A DNA stretch of 17,394 bases, from assembly GCA_050942995.1 (NCBI GenBank), contig JBMNOI010000080.1, forward strand, positions 1-17,394, in the 5' to 3' direction. Every line of letters begins with the position of its first letter. Within the stretch, counting starts at the first letter, position 1. The stretch comes from JBMNOI01 sp050942995. Lineage in GTDB: Bacteria > Chloroflexota > Anaerolineae > UBA1429. The notes beneath the pieces are model-generated. The model worked only from the letters and a program-made list of their open reading frames with translations. It was not told where the DNA came from and ran no database searches. Made by a program: the position numbers and the translations under genes. Below are positions 7,958 to 14,365 of the stretch, one piece after another.

Positions 7958-8932
7958 TCATGCGGACATGCCGGCTTCCTGGACCCGCTCTCGCCAGTAG
8001 GCCATCACATCACGCAATGTCTCGTCGATATTGCATCCGGGCGCCCAGCCGGTATCCCGCTGAAAGCGGCGACTATCGGCCACGATAATCGGCACGTCGC
8101 TGGGGCGCATACGCGCCGGGTCGGCCTCTACCTGTATCGGCACTCGGCTCTGCGCCAGCAGCCTGTCCAACAAATCGCGAATGCTTATCCCTCGTCCGGA
8201 GCCGAGATTATACACCCGGTCCGGCCGGCCATGCTCCAGGGCCAGATGATACGCCCGTACCATATCGCGTACATCGGTGAAATCGCGCTGTGCCGACAGA
8301 TTGCCCACCCGCAGCAACGGCTCCTGCAAGCCGGCCTCGATCAACGCGATCTGCCGACTGAAATCAGGGACGACGAATCCGACTCCCTGTCGCGGGCCGA
8401 TATGGTTAAAGGGGCGCACTCTGATTACATGCAGGCCGTGGCTGAGGTAATACTGGTACCCCAGATATTCCTGGGCGATCTTGCTCACGGCATAGGGGTT
8501 CACCGGTCGCAAGGGCACATCCTCGCTCACCGGGACCTCTTCCGGGCGCACGCGCCCGTACACATCTGACGAGCCGACGATGAGGACACGCGGGCGCTGC
8601 TCCAGATCGACCAGCGCCTGCAGCAGATTCGCCTCGATCACGATGTTGTTGCTCAAGGTGGCGCCGGGGTCATCCCAGGCCCGCCCCACCGATGCCTGAG
8701 CTGCCAGATGGAACAAGTAATCCGGGCGCACCGCCTCGATCAGCGCCCGTACGTCATGCCGATCGGCCAGATCCTCCCGGTGCAGATCCATCTGTGAGAG
8801 GATTGCGGCGATATTTCGGGTGTCGCCCCCCGGGCGCACCACTCCATAAACCTGCATGCCTTCCAGGCCCAGCAGATACTCGGCCAGGTGGCTACCTGCA
8901 AATCCCCCAACACCGGTAACCAGTGCGCGCAG
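7958..8932 (-). CDS. rmd: GDP-6-deoxy-D-mannose reductase (GDP-D-rhamnose forming), CTG start proposed
   Basis: A 324-residue extended SDR that reduces the Gmd product at C4 to GDP-D-rhamnose. It has GVGGFAGSHL (7-16) for NAD(P) binding, the GSSDVYG motif (120-126), PYAVSK (146-151; Tyr147, Lys151), and the Rmd-like stretch RPFNHIGPRQGVGF. The GSSDVYG form fits Rmd rather than GDP-L-fucose synthase. No ATG, GTG or TTG lies near the expected N-terminus. The in-frame CTG at 8932 has a perfect AGGAGG (8944-8939) 6 nt upstream and gives the expected N-terminus RALVTG after the initiator. The frame's TTG at 9001 coincides with the -35 hexamer of a good promoter and has no Shine-Dalgarno. Gene identity is strong; the CTG start is inferred. 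Confidence 0.9.
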   Translation of the reverse strand: MRALVTGVGGFAGSHLAEYLLGLEGMQVYGVVRPGGDTRNIAAILSQMDLHREDLADRHDVRALIEAVRPDYLFHLAAQASVGRAWDDPGATLSNNIVIEANLLQALVDLEQRPRVLIVGSSDVYGRVRPEEVPVSEDVPLRPVNPYAVSKIAQEYLGYQYYLSHGLHVIRVRPFNHIGPRQGVGFVVPDFSRQIALIEAGLQEPLLRVGNLSAQRDFTDVRDMVRAYHLALEHGRPDRVYNLGSGRGISIRDLLDRLLAQSRVPIQVEADPARMRPSDVPIIVADSRRFQRDTGWAPGCNIDETLRDVMAYWRERVQEAGMSA

Positions 8933-8938
8933 TATCGT

Positions 8939-8944
8939 CCTCCT
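8939..8944 (-). promoter_or_regulatory. Ribosome binding site that decides the rmd CTG start
   Basis: A consensus AGGAGG 6 nt before the in-frame CTG at 8932. An ATA codon lies between them but would be only 3 nt away. This site makes the CTG the best start. Confidence 0.7.
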
Positions 8945-8973
8945 CTCGTTCCCTACAATCGAACACGAATCAG

Positions 8974-9001
8974 AGTATATGCATCCTGCTGCCCATGACA
9001 A
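8974..9001 (-). promoter_or_regulatory. Sigma-70-type promoter of the rmd-gmd sugar operon
   Basis: TTGTCA at 9001-8996, a 16-nt spacer and TATACT at 8979-8974 on the minus strand. A transcript would begin near 8967 and leave a leader of about 35 nt before the rmd start. Seen in sequence; activity is inferred. Confidence 0.65.
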
Positions 9002-9202
9002 GCAGGCAACCCGCCCGTAGCGATATGGACGCCTTATTCGGCGCCGATAGTGTCGTCACGCCCGATCCCGACAGGGGACGGCCCTCCGTGCCCGCCATAG
9101 TATCCCGCAGGCGCCAGAATCGCAATGGGACATGCGAACATGCACGGTGATTCCGTCGATATCTGATGTGTCAAGAGGGGCGAGCATCGAGCAGGGCAAA
9201 AA

Positions 9203-9250
9203 GGGGGAGTGAACGGCTCTGGAACGTGGTCGATCTGCTCCAGAGCCGTT
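9203..9250 (-). terminator. Hairpin terminator of the methyl-cycle operon
   Basis: A perfect 12-bp inverted repeat, AACGGCTCTGGA (9212-9223) and TCCAGAGCCGTT (9239-9250), separated by 15 nt. On the minus strand it lies 20 nt after the metK stop and is followed by a C-rich spacer and TTTTT (9202-9198). The U-run is displaced by about 9 nt from the stem, so termination strength is uncertain. Confidence 0.75.
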
Positions 9251-9270
9251 TCGGGCATATTGAAGAACGG

Positions 9271-10479
9271 CTACAGACCGGCCGCCTCGCGCAGCGCCCG
9301 GGCACGATCGGTATTCTCCCAGGGTGCGTCGATGTCGGTACGACCAAAGTGGCCATAGGCGGCTGTGGCCCGATAAATCGGTCGGCGCAGGCGCAGGTCA
9401 CGGATGATGGCTCCGGGGCGCAGGTCGAAATGCTCGCGCACCAGTCCCTCGATCTCGGTATCCGGAATGACGCCGGTGCCAAAGGTTTCCACATTCAGCG
9501 ACACCGGACGCGCCACACCGATCGTATAGGCGATCTGGATCTGGCATTGGTCGGCCAGTCCGGCCGCCACCACATTCTTGGCCACCCAACGCGCCGCATA
9601 GGCGCCGGAGCGGTCTACCTTGGTGGGATCCTTGCCCGAGAAGGCGCCCCCGCCGTGGGGAACCATGCCGCCGTACGTATCTACGATGATCTTGCGGCCG
9701 GTGAGACCGGCATCGCCCATGGGGCCGCCGATGACAAAGCGCCCGGTGCTGTTGATATAGTAACGGGTTTTGTCATCCAGCATCCCGTCGGGGATCACCT
9801 GCTTGATGACATGCTCCATAATATCGGCGCGCACCTGCTCCTGAGTGACGTGCGAGGCGTGCTGGGCGGCCAGAACGATGGCGTCCACGCGCACCGGCTT
9901 GCCGTAGCGATACTCTACCGTCACCTGAGATTTGCCGTCGGGTCGCAAATAGTCCAGGGTCCCGTCCTTGCGCACCTGCGACAGACGCTGCACCAGATGA
10001 TGAGCCAGCATGATGGGGATGGGCATCAGCTCGGGCGTCTCGTTGCAGGCATAGCCAAACATCATGCCTTGATCGCCGGCCCCCACCGCATCGATCTCGG
10101 CGTCGGTCATCTCGCCCTCACGGACCTCCTGGGCGCGGTCGACGCCCATGGCGATATCCGCCGACTGTTCCTTGATCGACGTAATCACGCCGCAGGTATT
10201 GCAGTCAAACCCGGAATCCGAGTTGGTATAGCCGATCTCTTCGATCGTCTTGCGTACAATGCTCGGGATATCCACATAGCATCCGGTAGTGATCTCTCCC
10301 GCCACCAAGATCAGCCCGGTGGTCACTGCGCATTCGCAAGCTACGCGGCCATAAGGGTCCTGGGCAATGATGGCGTCGAGCACAGCATCGGACACCTGAT
10401 CGCATAGCTTGTCCGGATGCCCCTCTGACACCGACTCGGAGGTAAAGAGAAACCGCGGTGAATTGGAAAAATTGCCCAT
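9271..10479 (-). CDS. metK: S-adenosylmethionine synthetase (methionine adenosyltransferase)
   Basis: A 402-residue cytosolic enzyme that makes S-adenosylmethionine from methionine and ATP. The family signatures are intact: FTSESVSEGHPDKLCDQ (12-28), GAGDQGMMFGYA (133-144) and the glycine-rich GGGAFSGKDPTKVDRS phosphate loop in the central domain. Length is typical. The ATG at 10479 has an AGGAAG box upstream; an ATG-like extension of nine codons is unsupported. It is the last gene of the S-box operon, 57 nt after ahcY, and a hairpin terminator follows. Its product is the ligand of the riboswitch at the operon head, giving negative feedback. Confidence 0.97.
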   Translation of the reverse strand: MGNFSNSPRFLFTSESVSEGHPDKLCDQVSDAVLDAIIAQDPYGRVACECAVTTGLILVAGEITTGCYVDIPSIVRKTIEEIGYTNSDSGFDCNTCGVITSIKEQSADIAMGVDRAQEVREGEMTDAEIDAVGAGDQGMMFGYACNETPELMPIPIMLAHHLVQRLSQVRKDGTLDYLRPDGKSQVTVEYRYGKPVRVDAIVLAAQHASHVTQEQVRADIMEHVIKQVIPDGMLDDKTRYYINSTGRFVIGGPMGDAGLTGRKIIVDTYGGMVPHGGGAFSGKDPTKVDRSGAYAARWVAKNVVAAGLADQCQIQIAYTIGVARPVSLNVETFGTGVIPDTEIEGLVREHFDLRPGAIIRDLRLRRPIYRATAAYGHFGRTDIDAPWENTDRARALREAAGL

Positions 10480-10511
10480 CCTGCTATCACTTCCTTTCTG
10501 AGGCACAGATT

Positions 10512-10529
10512 CGGTTCGGCGCCAAACCG
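10512..10529. repeat. Perfect-register palindrome between ahcY and metK
   Basis: An 18-nt dyad with a single G-T mismatch (minus strand CGGTTTGGC joined to GCCGAACCG) in the 57-nt ahcY-metK gap. No U-run follows. It could be an RNA processing hairpin or a protein-binding dyad; function is unknown. Confidence 0.45.
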
Positions 10530-10536
10530 TGCCGGT

Positions 10537-11799
10537 TCAGGTTCCCGCCTCCCAGGAGGAGAGGTACGCCCGCTGCTCTTCGGTCAACGTATCGATATGC
10601 ACACCCATGGCGTCTAGCTTGAGCCGGGCCACCATCTCGTCGATATCGGTCGGCACGCTATAGACGGCCTTTTCCAGCTTGTCGTAGTGACGAACCATAT
10701 ATTCGGAGCAAAGCGCCTGGTTGGCAAAAGACATATCCATCACGGCGGAGGGATGCCCCTCGGCAGCGGCCAGGTTCACCAGCCGCCCCTCGCCTAACAC
10801 ATAGATCCGGCGACCGCTCGGCAGGGTGTACTCGTCGATGAACTCGCGCACCCGCTTGACGCCCGTCGCCATCTGCCCCAGGGCGGCCAGGTTCAACTCG
10901 ACGTTAAAGTGCCCCGAGTTGGCCACAATCGCGCCGTCTTTCATCCGCTCAAAATGGTGCGTATCGATAACGTTCACATTGCCGGTGGCGCTCACGAATA
11001 TGTCGCCGATCTCGGCGGCCTCGGCCATGGGCATCACCCGGTAGCCGTCCATCACCGCCTCCAGAGCGCGCAACGGATCTACCTCGGTGACAATGACGTT
11101 AGCGCCCATGCCCTGAGCACGCATGGCGATGCCACGGCTGCACCAGCCATAGCCGCACACCACAAAGGTCTTGCCGGCCAGCAACACATTGGTGGCGCGA
11201 ATCACGCCGTCGATGGTGCTCTGCCCGGTTCCGTAGCGATTGTCGAAAAAGTGCTTGGTGTTGGCGTCGTTCACCGCGACAATGGGGTATTCCAGCTTGC
11301 CCTGCTGCTGCAACGCCCGCAGACGGATCACGCCGGTGGTGGTTTCCTCGGTGCCGCCGATCACGTCGGCCAGCGCCTCACGTCGGGAGGTGTGCAACTG
11401 CGAGACCACGTCGGCGCCGTCATCCATGGTGAGGTGTGGCTTGTGGTCGATGGCGGCGGAGATATGCGCGTAGTAGATATCATTGTCCTCGCCCTTGATG
11501 GCAAACACCGGCATCTCGTACCGGGCCACCAGCGCTGCCGCCACATCATCCTGAGTCGAAAGCGGGTTCGACGCGCACAGCACCACATCGGCGCCTCCGG
11601 CCTGGAGGGTGCGCATCAGGTTGGCCGTCTCGGTGGTCACGTGCAGGCAGGCCGCCACCCGAATATTCCGAAGCGGCTTTTCAACCTCGAAACGCTCACG
11701 GATCAGCCGCAGAACGGGCATCTCGCGTTCGGCCCATTCGATGCGATCCACCCCCTGCCTGGCCAGATCGAGGCTCTTGACGTCGTACGACTTGTTCAC
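10537..11799 (-). CDS. ahcY: S-adenosylhomocysteine hydrolase
   Basis: A 420-residue NAD-dependent enzyme that reversibly splits S-adenosylhomocysteine into homocysteine and adenosine, pulling methylation reactions forward. Substrate residues are visible: CLHVTTET (51-58; His53), DDGAD (126-130), GGTEETTTG (148-156; Glu151) and NDANTKHFFDN (177-187; Lys182, Asp187). NAD binds at CGYGWCSRG (215-223), with Glu239 at the end of the second strand. Ser221 stands where the last glycine of the motif is usual. The short C-terminus (SSWEAGT) without the KPDHYRY tail is the archaeal/Thermotoga-like form. The start is GTG at 11799 with AAAGGAAA upstream. It lies between the kinase and metK. Confidence 0.97.
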   Translation of the reverse strand: MNKSYDVKSLDLARQGVDRIEWAEREMPVLRLIRERFEVEKPLRNIRVAACLHVTTETANLMRTLQAGGADVVLCASNPLSTQDDVAAALVARYEMPVFAIKGEDNDIYYAHISAAIDHKPHLTMDDGADVVSQLHTSRREALADVIGGTEETTTGVIRLRALQQQGKLEYPIVAVNDANTKHFFDNRYGTGQSTIDGVIRATNVLLAGKTFVVCGYGWCSRGIAMRAQGMGANVIVTEVDPLRALEAVMDGYRVMPMAEAAEIGDIFVSATGNVNVIDTHHFERMKDGAIVANSGHFNVELNLAALGQMATGVKRVREFIDEYTLPSGRRIYVLGEGRLVNLAAAEGHPSAVMDMSFANQALCSEYMVRHYDKLEKAVYSVPTDIDEMVARLKLDAMGVHIDTLTEEQRAYLSSWEAGT

Positions 11800-11845
11800 G
11801 ACATTTCCTTTCCGTTTGTAAGCGAGACACGCGCTCGCGCGTTAT

Positions 11846-11879
11846 CCGGGCGATCCGGGGCCGCCCTGGGCGATCCCGG
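11846..11879. repeat. GC-rich repeat/hairpin between the kinase gene and ahcY
   Basis: GGGCGATCC occurs twice (11848-11856 and 11868-11876) in the 83-nt gap. The flanks CCGG..GATC and GATCCCGG also form an imperfect inverted repeat. There is no U-run, so it is not a clear terminator. It may be a processing or attenuation structure between cistrons. Confidence 0.4.
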
Positions 11880-11882
11880 TGA

Positions 11883-12848
11883 CTAGATCACCTGACAATT
11901 GCGAAATGCCCTGCATTCCTCGTCGGCCAGGGGATCGAAATGAGTCAGCGAACGGAACATATCGTAACGCTCGCGAATGTCCCCGACCTGCAGACTGCGA
12001 AGCCGGTCGATGCTGAAATCCTCCACCGTGAACGAGGCCACAACGGTGCCGTGTACGACGGCGCGCCGGAACGTCTCCAGCGAGAGGTCGCTGCTGCTCG
12101 CCAGGTAGCCCATAAAACCGGCGGCAAAGGTATCGCCTGCGCCGGTCGGGTCCACCACACGCTCGAGGGGATAGGCCGGAGTCAGGAAAAAGCGCTGCCC
12201 GAAACCATCGCCACGGGTTACCAGCATGGCGCCATGCTCACCCCGCTTGATGATCAGCGCCCGCGGGCCCAGATCGAGAATCTGTCCCGCCGCGGCGATG
12301 AGGTTGCCGTCCTGAGCGTAAAGCTTGACCTCCGCCTCGTTCAAGAACACCACATCCACCATCGACAGCGCCTCGGTAAGGGTGTCGCGTTTGCTGGTGA
12401 TCCAGAAATTCATCGAATCCAGCGCCGTCAGCCGCGGCGAGCTCACCTGTTTGAGCACCTCGATCTGCAACTCGGGATCGATGTTGGCGAGGAAAACATA
12501 TTCGCTTCCGCGCAGGTCCTGAGGCACAGTCGGGTGAAAATCGGCGAACACATTGAGCTGGGTATCCAGCGTCTCGGCGTTATCCAGGTCGGTCCCGTAG
12601 CGCCCCGCCCAGAAGAACGTCTTGCCGTCCATCACCTGCAACCCGCGCAGATCGATATCGCGCGTCCGCAGGAAATCGATATGCTCCTGGGGGAAATCGG
12701 TACCGACCACCCCCACCACACTCACCCGCGTATAGAGGCTCGCCGCCGTAGCGAAATAAGTACAAGCGCCGCCCAGGGTGCGAGGCCGGTGTCCCACGGG
12801 GGTTTGCACGTCATCCAGCGCAACAGAGCCTACGACCAGAATACCCAA
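11883..12848 (-). CDS. PfkB-family carbohydrate/nucleoside kinase, candidate adenosine kinase
   Basis: A 321-residue ribokinase-fold kinase. It shows the substrate-lid diglycine (Gly26-Gly27), the NEAE motif (170-173; NxxE, magnesium/phosphate binding), KRGEHGAML (201-209), and the PfkB signature DPTGAGDTFAAGF (233-245) with catalytic base Asp239 and the GAGD anion hole. The start is TTG at 12848, supported by GGGGAGG six bases upstream and the family-like opening GILVVGSVALDD. It lies 18 nt after the methionine synthase-like gene and just before ahcY, within the SAM-riboswitch operon. AhcY releases adenosine, so phosphorylation of adenosine to AMP is the most economical role. Sequence alone does not separate adenosine from ribose or other sugar substrates. 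Confidence 0.85.
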   Translation of the reverse strand: MGILVVGSVALDDVQTPVGHRPRTLGGACTYFATAASLYTRVSVVGVVGTDFPQEHIDFLRTRDIDLRGLQVMDGKTFFWAGRYGTDLDNAETLDTQLNVFADFHPTVPQDLRGSEYVFLANIDPELQIEVLKQVSSPRLTALDSMNFWITSKRDTLTEALSMVDVVFLNEAEVKLYAQDGNLIAAAGQILDLGPRALIIKRGEHGAMLVTRGDGFGQRFFLTPAYPLERVVDPTGAGDTFAAGFMGYLASSSDLSLETFRRAVVHGTVVASFTVEDFSIDRLRSLQVGDIRERYDMFRSLTHFDPLADEECRAFRNCQVI

Positions 12849-12866
12849 TTTGACCTCCCCACTTGC

Positions 12867-13946
12867 TCACTCGTCCGGCTCATCGTCCGGCGACGTCTCC
12901 ATATAGCGGCGGCGCATCTCCCGGGCCACCCCCACCGTCAAATCATATATCCGCTCGGCCAGCGCGGGCGTCAGGGCCGCCAGCCCGCAAGAGGGCGTAA
13001 TCATCCCGGCTTTGAGAATAGCCTCTCGGGGCACCCCCGCCTCGACCAGTCGATCGATGGTGCGATGTAACCGGGCCACCAGCGTTTCGACATTCTCGGA
13101 TTCCACCACCATCCCCGCCGGCACAATACCCCAGGCGATGATGCCGCCTCGCTCCAAAAAGCGGGTCACATCCTCGGCGTAGCGCACCAGCGCCCGGCCA
13201 TAATCGTAGGCATCCAGGCTGAGGATGTCGACAGAAGTGTTCAGCAGGATCGACCAATCGGTGTTCCCGCAACAGTGAATCCCTTTGATGCCCTGCAGGC
13301 CCGAGAACACCTCCTCCAGCAGGCCGATGACCTGGTTGCGCCTCAGCGCGACAAACGACGATCCAAAAGAGGCCATGTAGGGCTCTTCGATCATCATGAT
13401 AGTGTGCGGCGCGGTGCGTTGCAGTTCGCGCTCCTGCCAGGCGGCCTTGAGCCGCAGGTGCTTGCCTACGGCATCGGCCAGAATCTCATCATACAGGATG
13501 GGTCGCTGGTTCTCATCGACTGTGGTCAATCCCCAGCTTACCGGCCCGGTCACCTGCCCTCGCATGGCGACAAGTGCGGGAGACAGTACCACGCCACCGC
13601 GGCGCAGCCGCTCCAGCCCCGCGGCATAGGTGCCGCCGATACGACCATGTTCCAGGTCGTTCTCCAGATAGGCCAGGTAGAGTTGTTCGAGGTCACGACC
13701 CAGGTCACGGTCCCGGCTGACATACGCGGTGCGATCGTCCAGCACGATACCGGGAAACCGCTCGCTGAACTGGACGTACATATTCTCGAGGTAACTCCGT
13801 CGGGGAAGCTGCGGCCAGCCCGGAATATGGAGGAAGCGCTGCCATACAAGCTCCCATGCCCTGCCGACATCGGTATGAGGAAGGCTCCCCAGAGCGAAGG
13901 GATACCAACCGGGTTCAAAGGGTACGTGCTGCTCTTTTGCACTCAT
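12867..13946 (-). CDS. Core MetE-like (cobalamin-independent-type) methionine synthase
   Basis: A 359-residue protein equal to the C-terminal catalytic half of MetE and lacking its N-terminal domain. It probably methylates homocysteine to methionine. Visible features are LGSLPHTD (19-26), like the GSFP motif of MetE; MIEEPY (185-190); HCCGN (224-228), giving the zinc ligand pair His224 and Cys226; an acidic residue Asp245 about where MetE has its Glu ligand; and TPSCGL (317-322) with Cys320. Core MetE proteins of this size in archaea and anaerobes are known as folate-independent methionine synthases that take methyl from corrinoid proteins. The ATG at 13946 was chosen because the frame's earlier ATG (14039) lies in the riboswitch. 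Its Shine-Dalgarno is weak. It is the first gene of the S-box operon, which supports the methionine role. A UROD-like methyltransferase of other function is the alternative. Confidence 0.8.
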   Translation of the reverse strand: MSAKEQHVPFEPGWYPFALGSLPHTDVGRAWELVWQRFLHIPGWPQLPRRSYLENMYVQFSERFPGIVLDDRTAYVSRDRDLGRDLEQLYLAYLENDLEHGRIGGTYAAGLERLRRGGVVLSPALVAMRGQVTGPVSWGLTTVDENQRPILYDEILADAVGKHLRLKAAWQERELQRTAPHTIMMIEEPYMASFGSSFVALRRNQVIGLLEEVFSGLQGIKGIHCCGNTDWSILLNTSVDILSLDAYDYGRALVRYAEDVTRFLERGGIIAWGIVPAGMVVESENVETLVARLHRTIDRLVEAGVPREAILKAGMITPSCGLAALTPALAERIYDLTVGVAREMRRRYMETSPDDEPDE

Positions 13947-13995
13947 CAATAGATGCCGTTTCTCGTCGCTTTCACGCCAGACTCGCTCGAGCCAT

Positions 13996-14017
13996 AAAAA
14001 AACTCCCAAATCGGGAG
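13996..14017 (-). terminator. Intrinsic terminator of the SAM riboswitch (expression platform)
   Basis: On the minus strand CTCCC (14017-14013), loop GATTT, GGGAG (14007-14003), then seven U (14002-13996), 50 nt before the first gene. GGGAG at 14033-14029, next to the 3' arm of aptamer helix P1, can pair with the terminator's CTCCC and with an inner GGC/GCC pair makes a plausible antiterminator. SAM binding should therefore favour termination. Confidence 0.9.
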
Positions 14018-14032
14018 ACTGGCAGGGCCTCC

Positions 14033-14198
14033 CTCTCATCTTTCAGGCAAGTCCCGCCATGTCGGACACTGCCTGCCGGAGTTGGCACCTTGACAGGATC
14101 ATGGCGGAGCATGTCCGCCGGGCACATGCACATACCCCCGATCCCGTCGGGTTGCCGGGGTTTCACAGGGCCGGTCCCTCCACCCCTCTGGATAAGAG
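14033..14198 (-). promoter_or_regulatory. SAM-I (S-box) riboswitch aptamer with expanded P3
   Basis: The minus strand shows the class signatures in order: CTCTTATC (14198-14191) and GATGAGAG (14040-14033) forming the 8-bp P1 with one G-U pair, then AGAGGGGTGGAGGGAC, GGCCCTGTGAAACCCC, GGCAACC (14156-14150), GGTGCCAACTCC (14089-14078) and a P4 hairpin ending in TGAAAGATGAG. P3 (GGCAACC with GGTGCC) encloses 60 nt instead of the usual few. The insert continues as a 9-bp helix (14148-14140 with 14100-14092) topped by a GGCGGA/TCCGCC hairpin (14119-14103) and a second GGG/CCC arm. The ligand S-adenosylmethionine is expected to shut off the operon through the terminator that follows. Confidence 0.95.
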
Positions 14199-14230
14199 TG
14201 CGTTTGAATCCATATTCTTCTGTTCCAAAA

Positions 14231-14259
14231 ATACTATCATAGAACATGAGGGCTGTCAA
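14231..14259 (-). promoter_or_regulatory. Promoter of the SAM-riboswitch operon
   Basis: TTGACA at 14259-14254, a 17-nt spacer and TAGTAT at 14236-14231 on the minus strand. Transcription would start near 14224, about 26 nt before the aptamer's P1 helix. The -35 matches the sigma-70 consensus exactly. Confidence 0.8.
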
Positions 14260-14311
14260 ACCATCTGCAGCCTGTTCGTTTGCCGGCGGTCAGCCCGCTC
14301 GGACGCCTGTT

Positions 14312-14339
14312 TTGTGCGCCACACCGATTCGAATACACT
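14312..14339 (+). promoter_or_regulatory. Candidate promoter of the P-loop kinase gene
   Basis: TTGTGC (14312-14317), a 16-nt spacer and TACACT (14334-14339), diverging from the S-box promoter. Transcription from about 14346 would leave a 20-nt leader with an AAGGAGG box 7 nt before the ATG. Both hexamers are imperfect. Confidence 0.45.
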
Positions 14340-14365
14340 AAGTTCACCACCAAGGAGGCATCGTT

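Larger units (their letters stand above)
8933..9270. other. 338-nt gap between metK and rmd
   Basis: From right to left on the minus strand it holds the metK terminator (9203-9250), a lone TTGACA at 9174-9169 without a -10 at 16-18 nt, a second promoter candidate (TTGCGA 9125-9120, 17-nt spacer, TACTAT 9102-9097), a GC-rich stretch able to fold (9040-9095), and the rmd promoter. No convincing coding sequence is present on either strand. Confidence 0.6.

Noticed and set aside
9169..9174. Minus-strand TTGACA as a promoter downstream of metK
   Set aside because: No -10-like hexamer lies 16-18 nt downstream; the TTGTCA/TATACT pair closer to rmd is far better.
9034..9258. A 74-codon minus-strand frame between metK and rmd
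   Set aside because: It overlaps the metK terminator and has no Shine-Dalgarno or recognisable protein features.
9166..10407. A 413-codon plus-strand open frame opposite metK
   Set aside because: It is the antisense shadow of a certain metK in GC-rich DNA, with no recognisable domain. The same applies to plus-strand frames at 10909-11886, 11940-13070 and 5690-6376.
13947..14039. Upstream ATG (14039) as the start of the MetE-like gene
   Set aside because: This ATG lies in the 3' arm of riboswitch helix P1 and its reading would cross the terminator; the ATG at 13946 gives the family's usual beginning.
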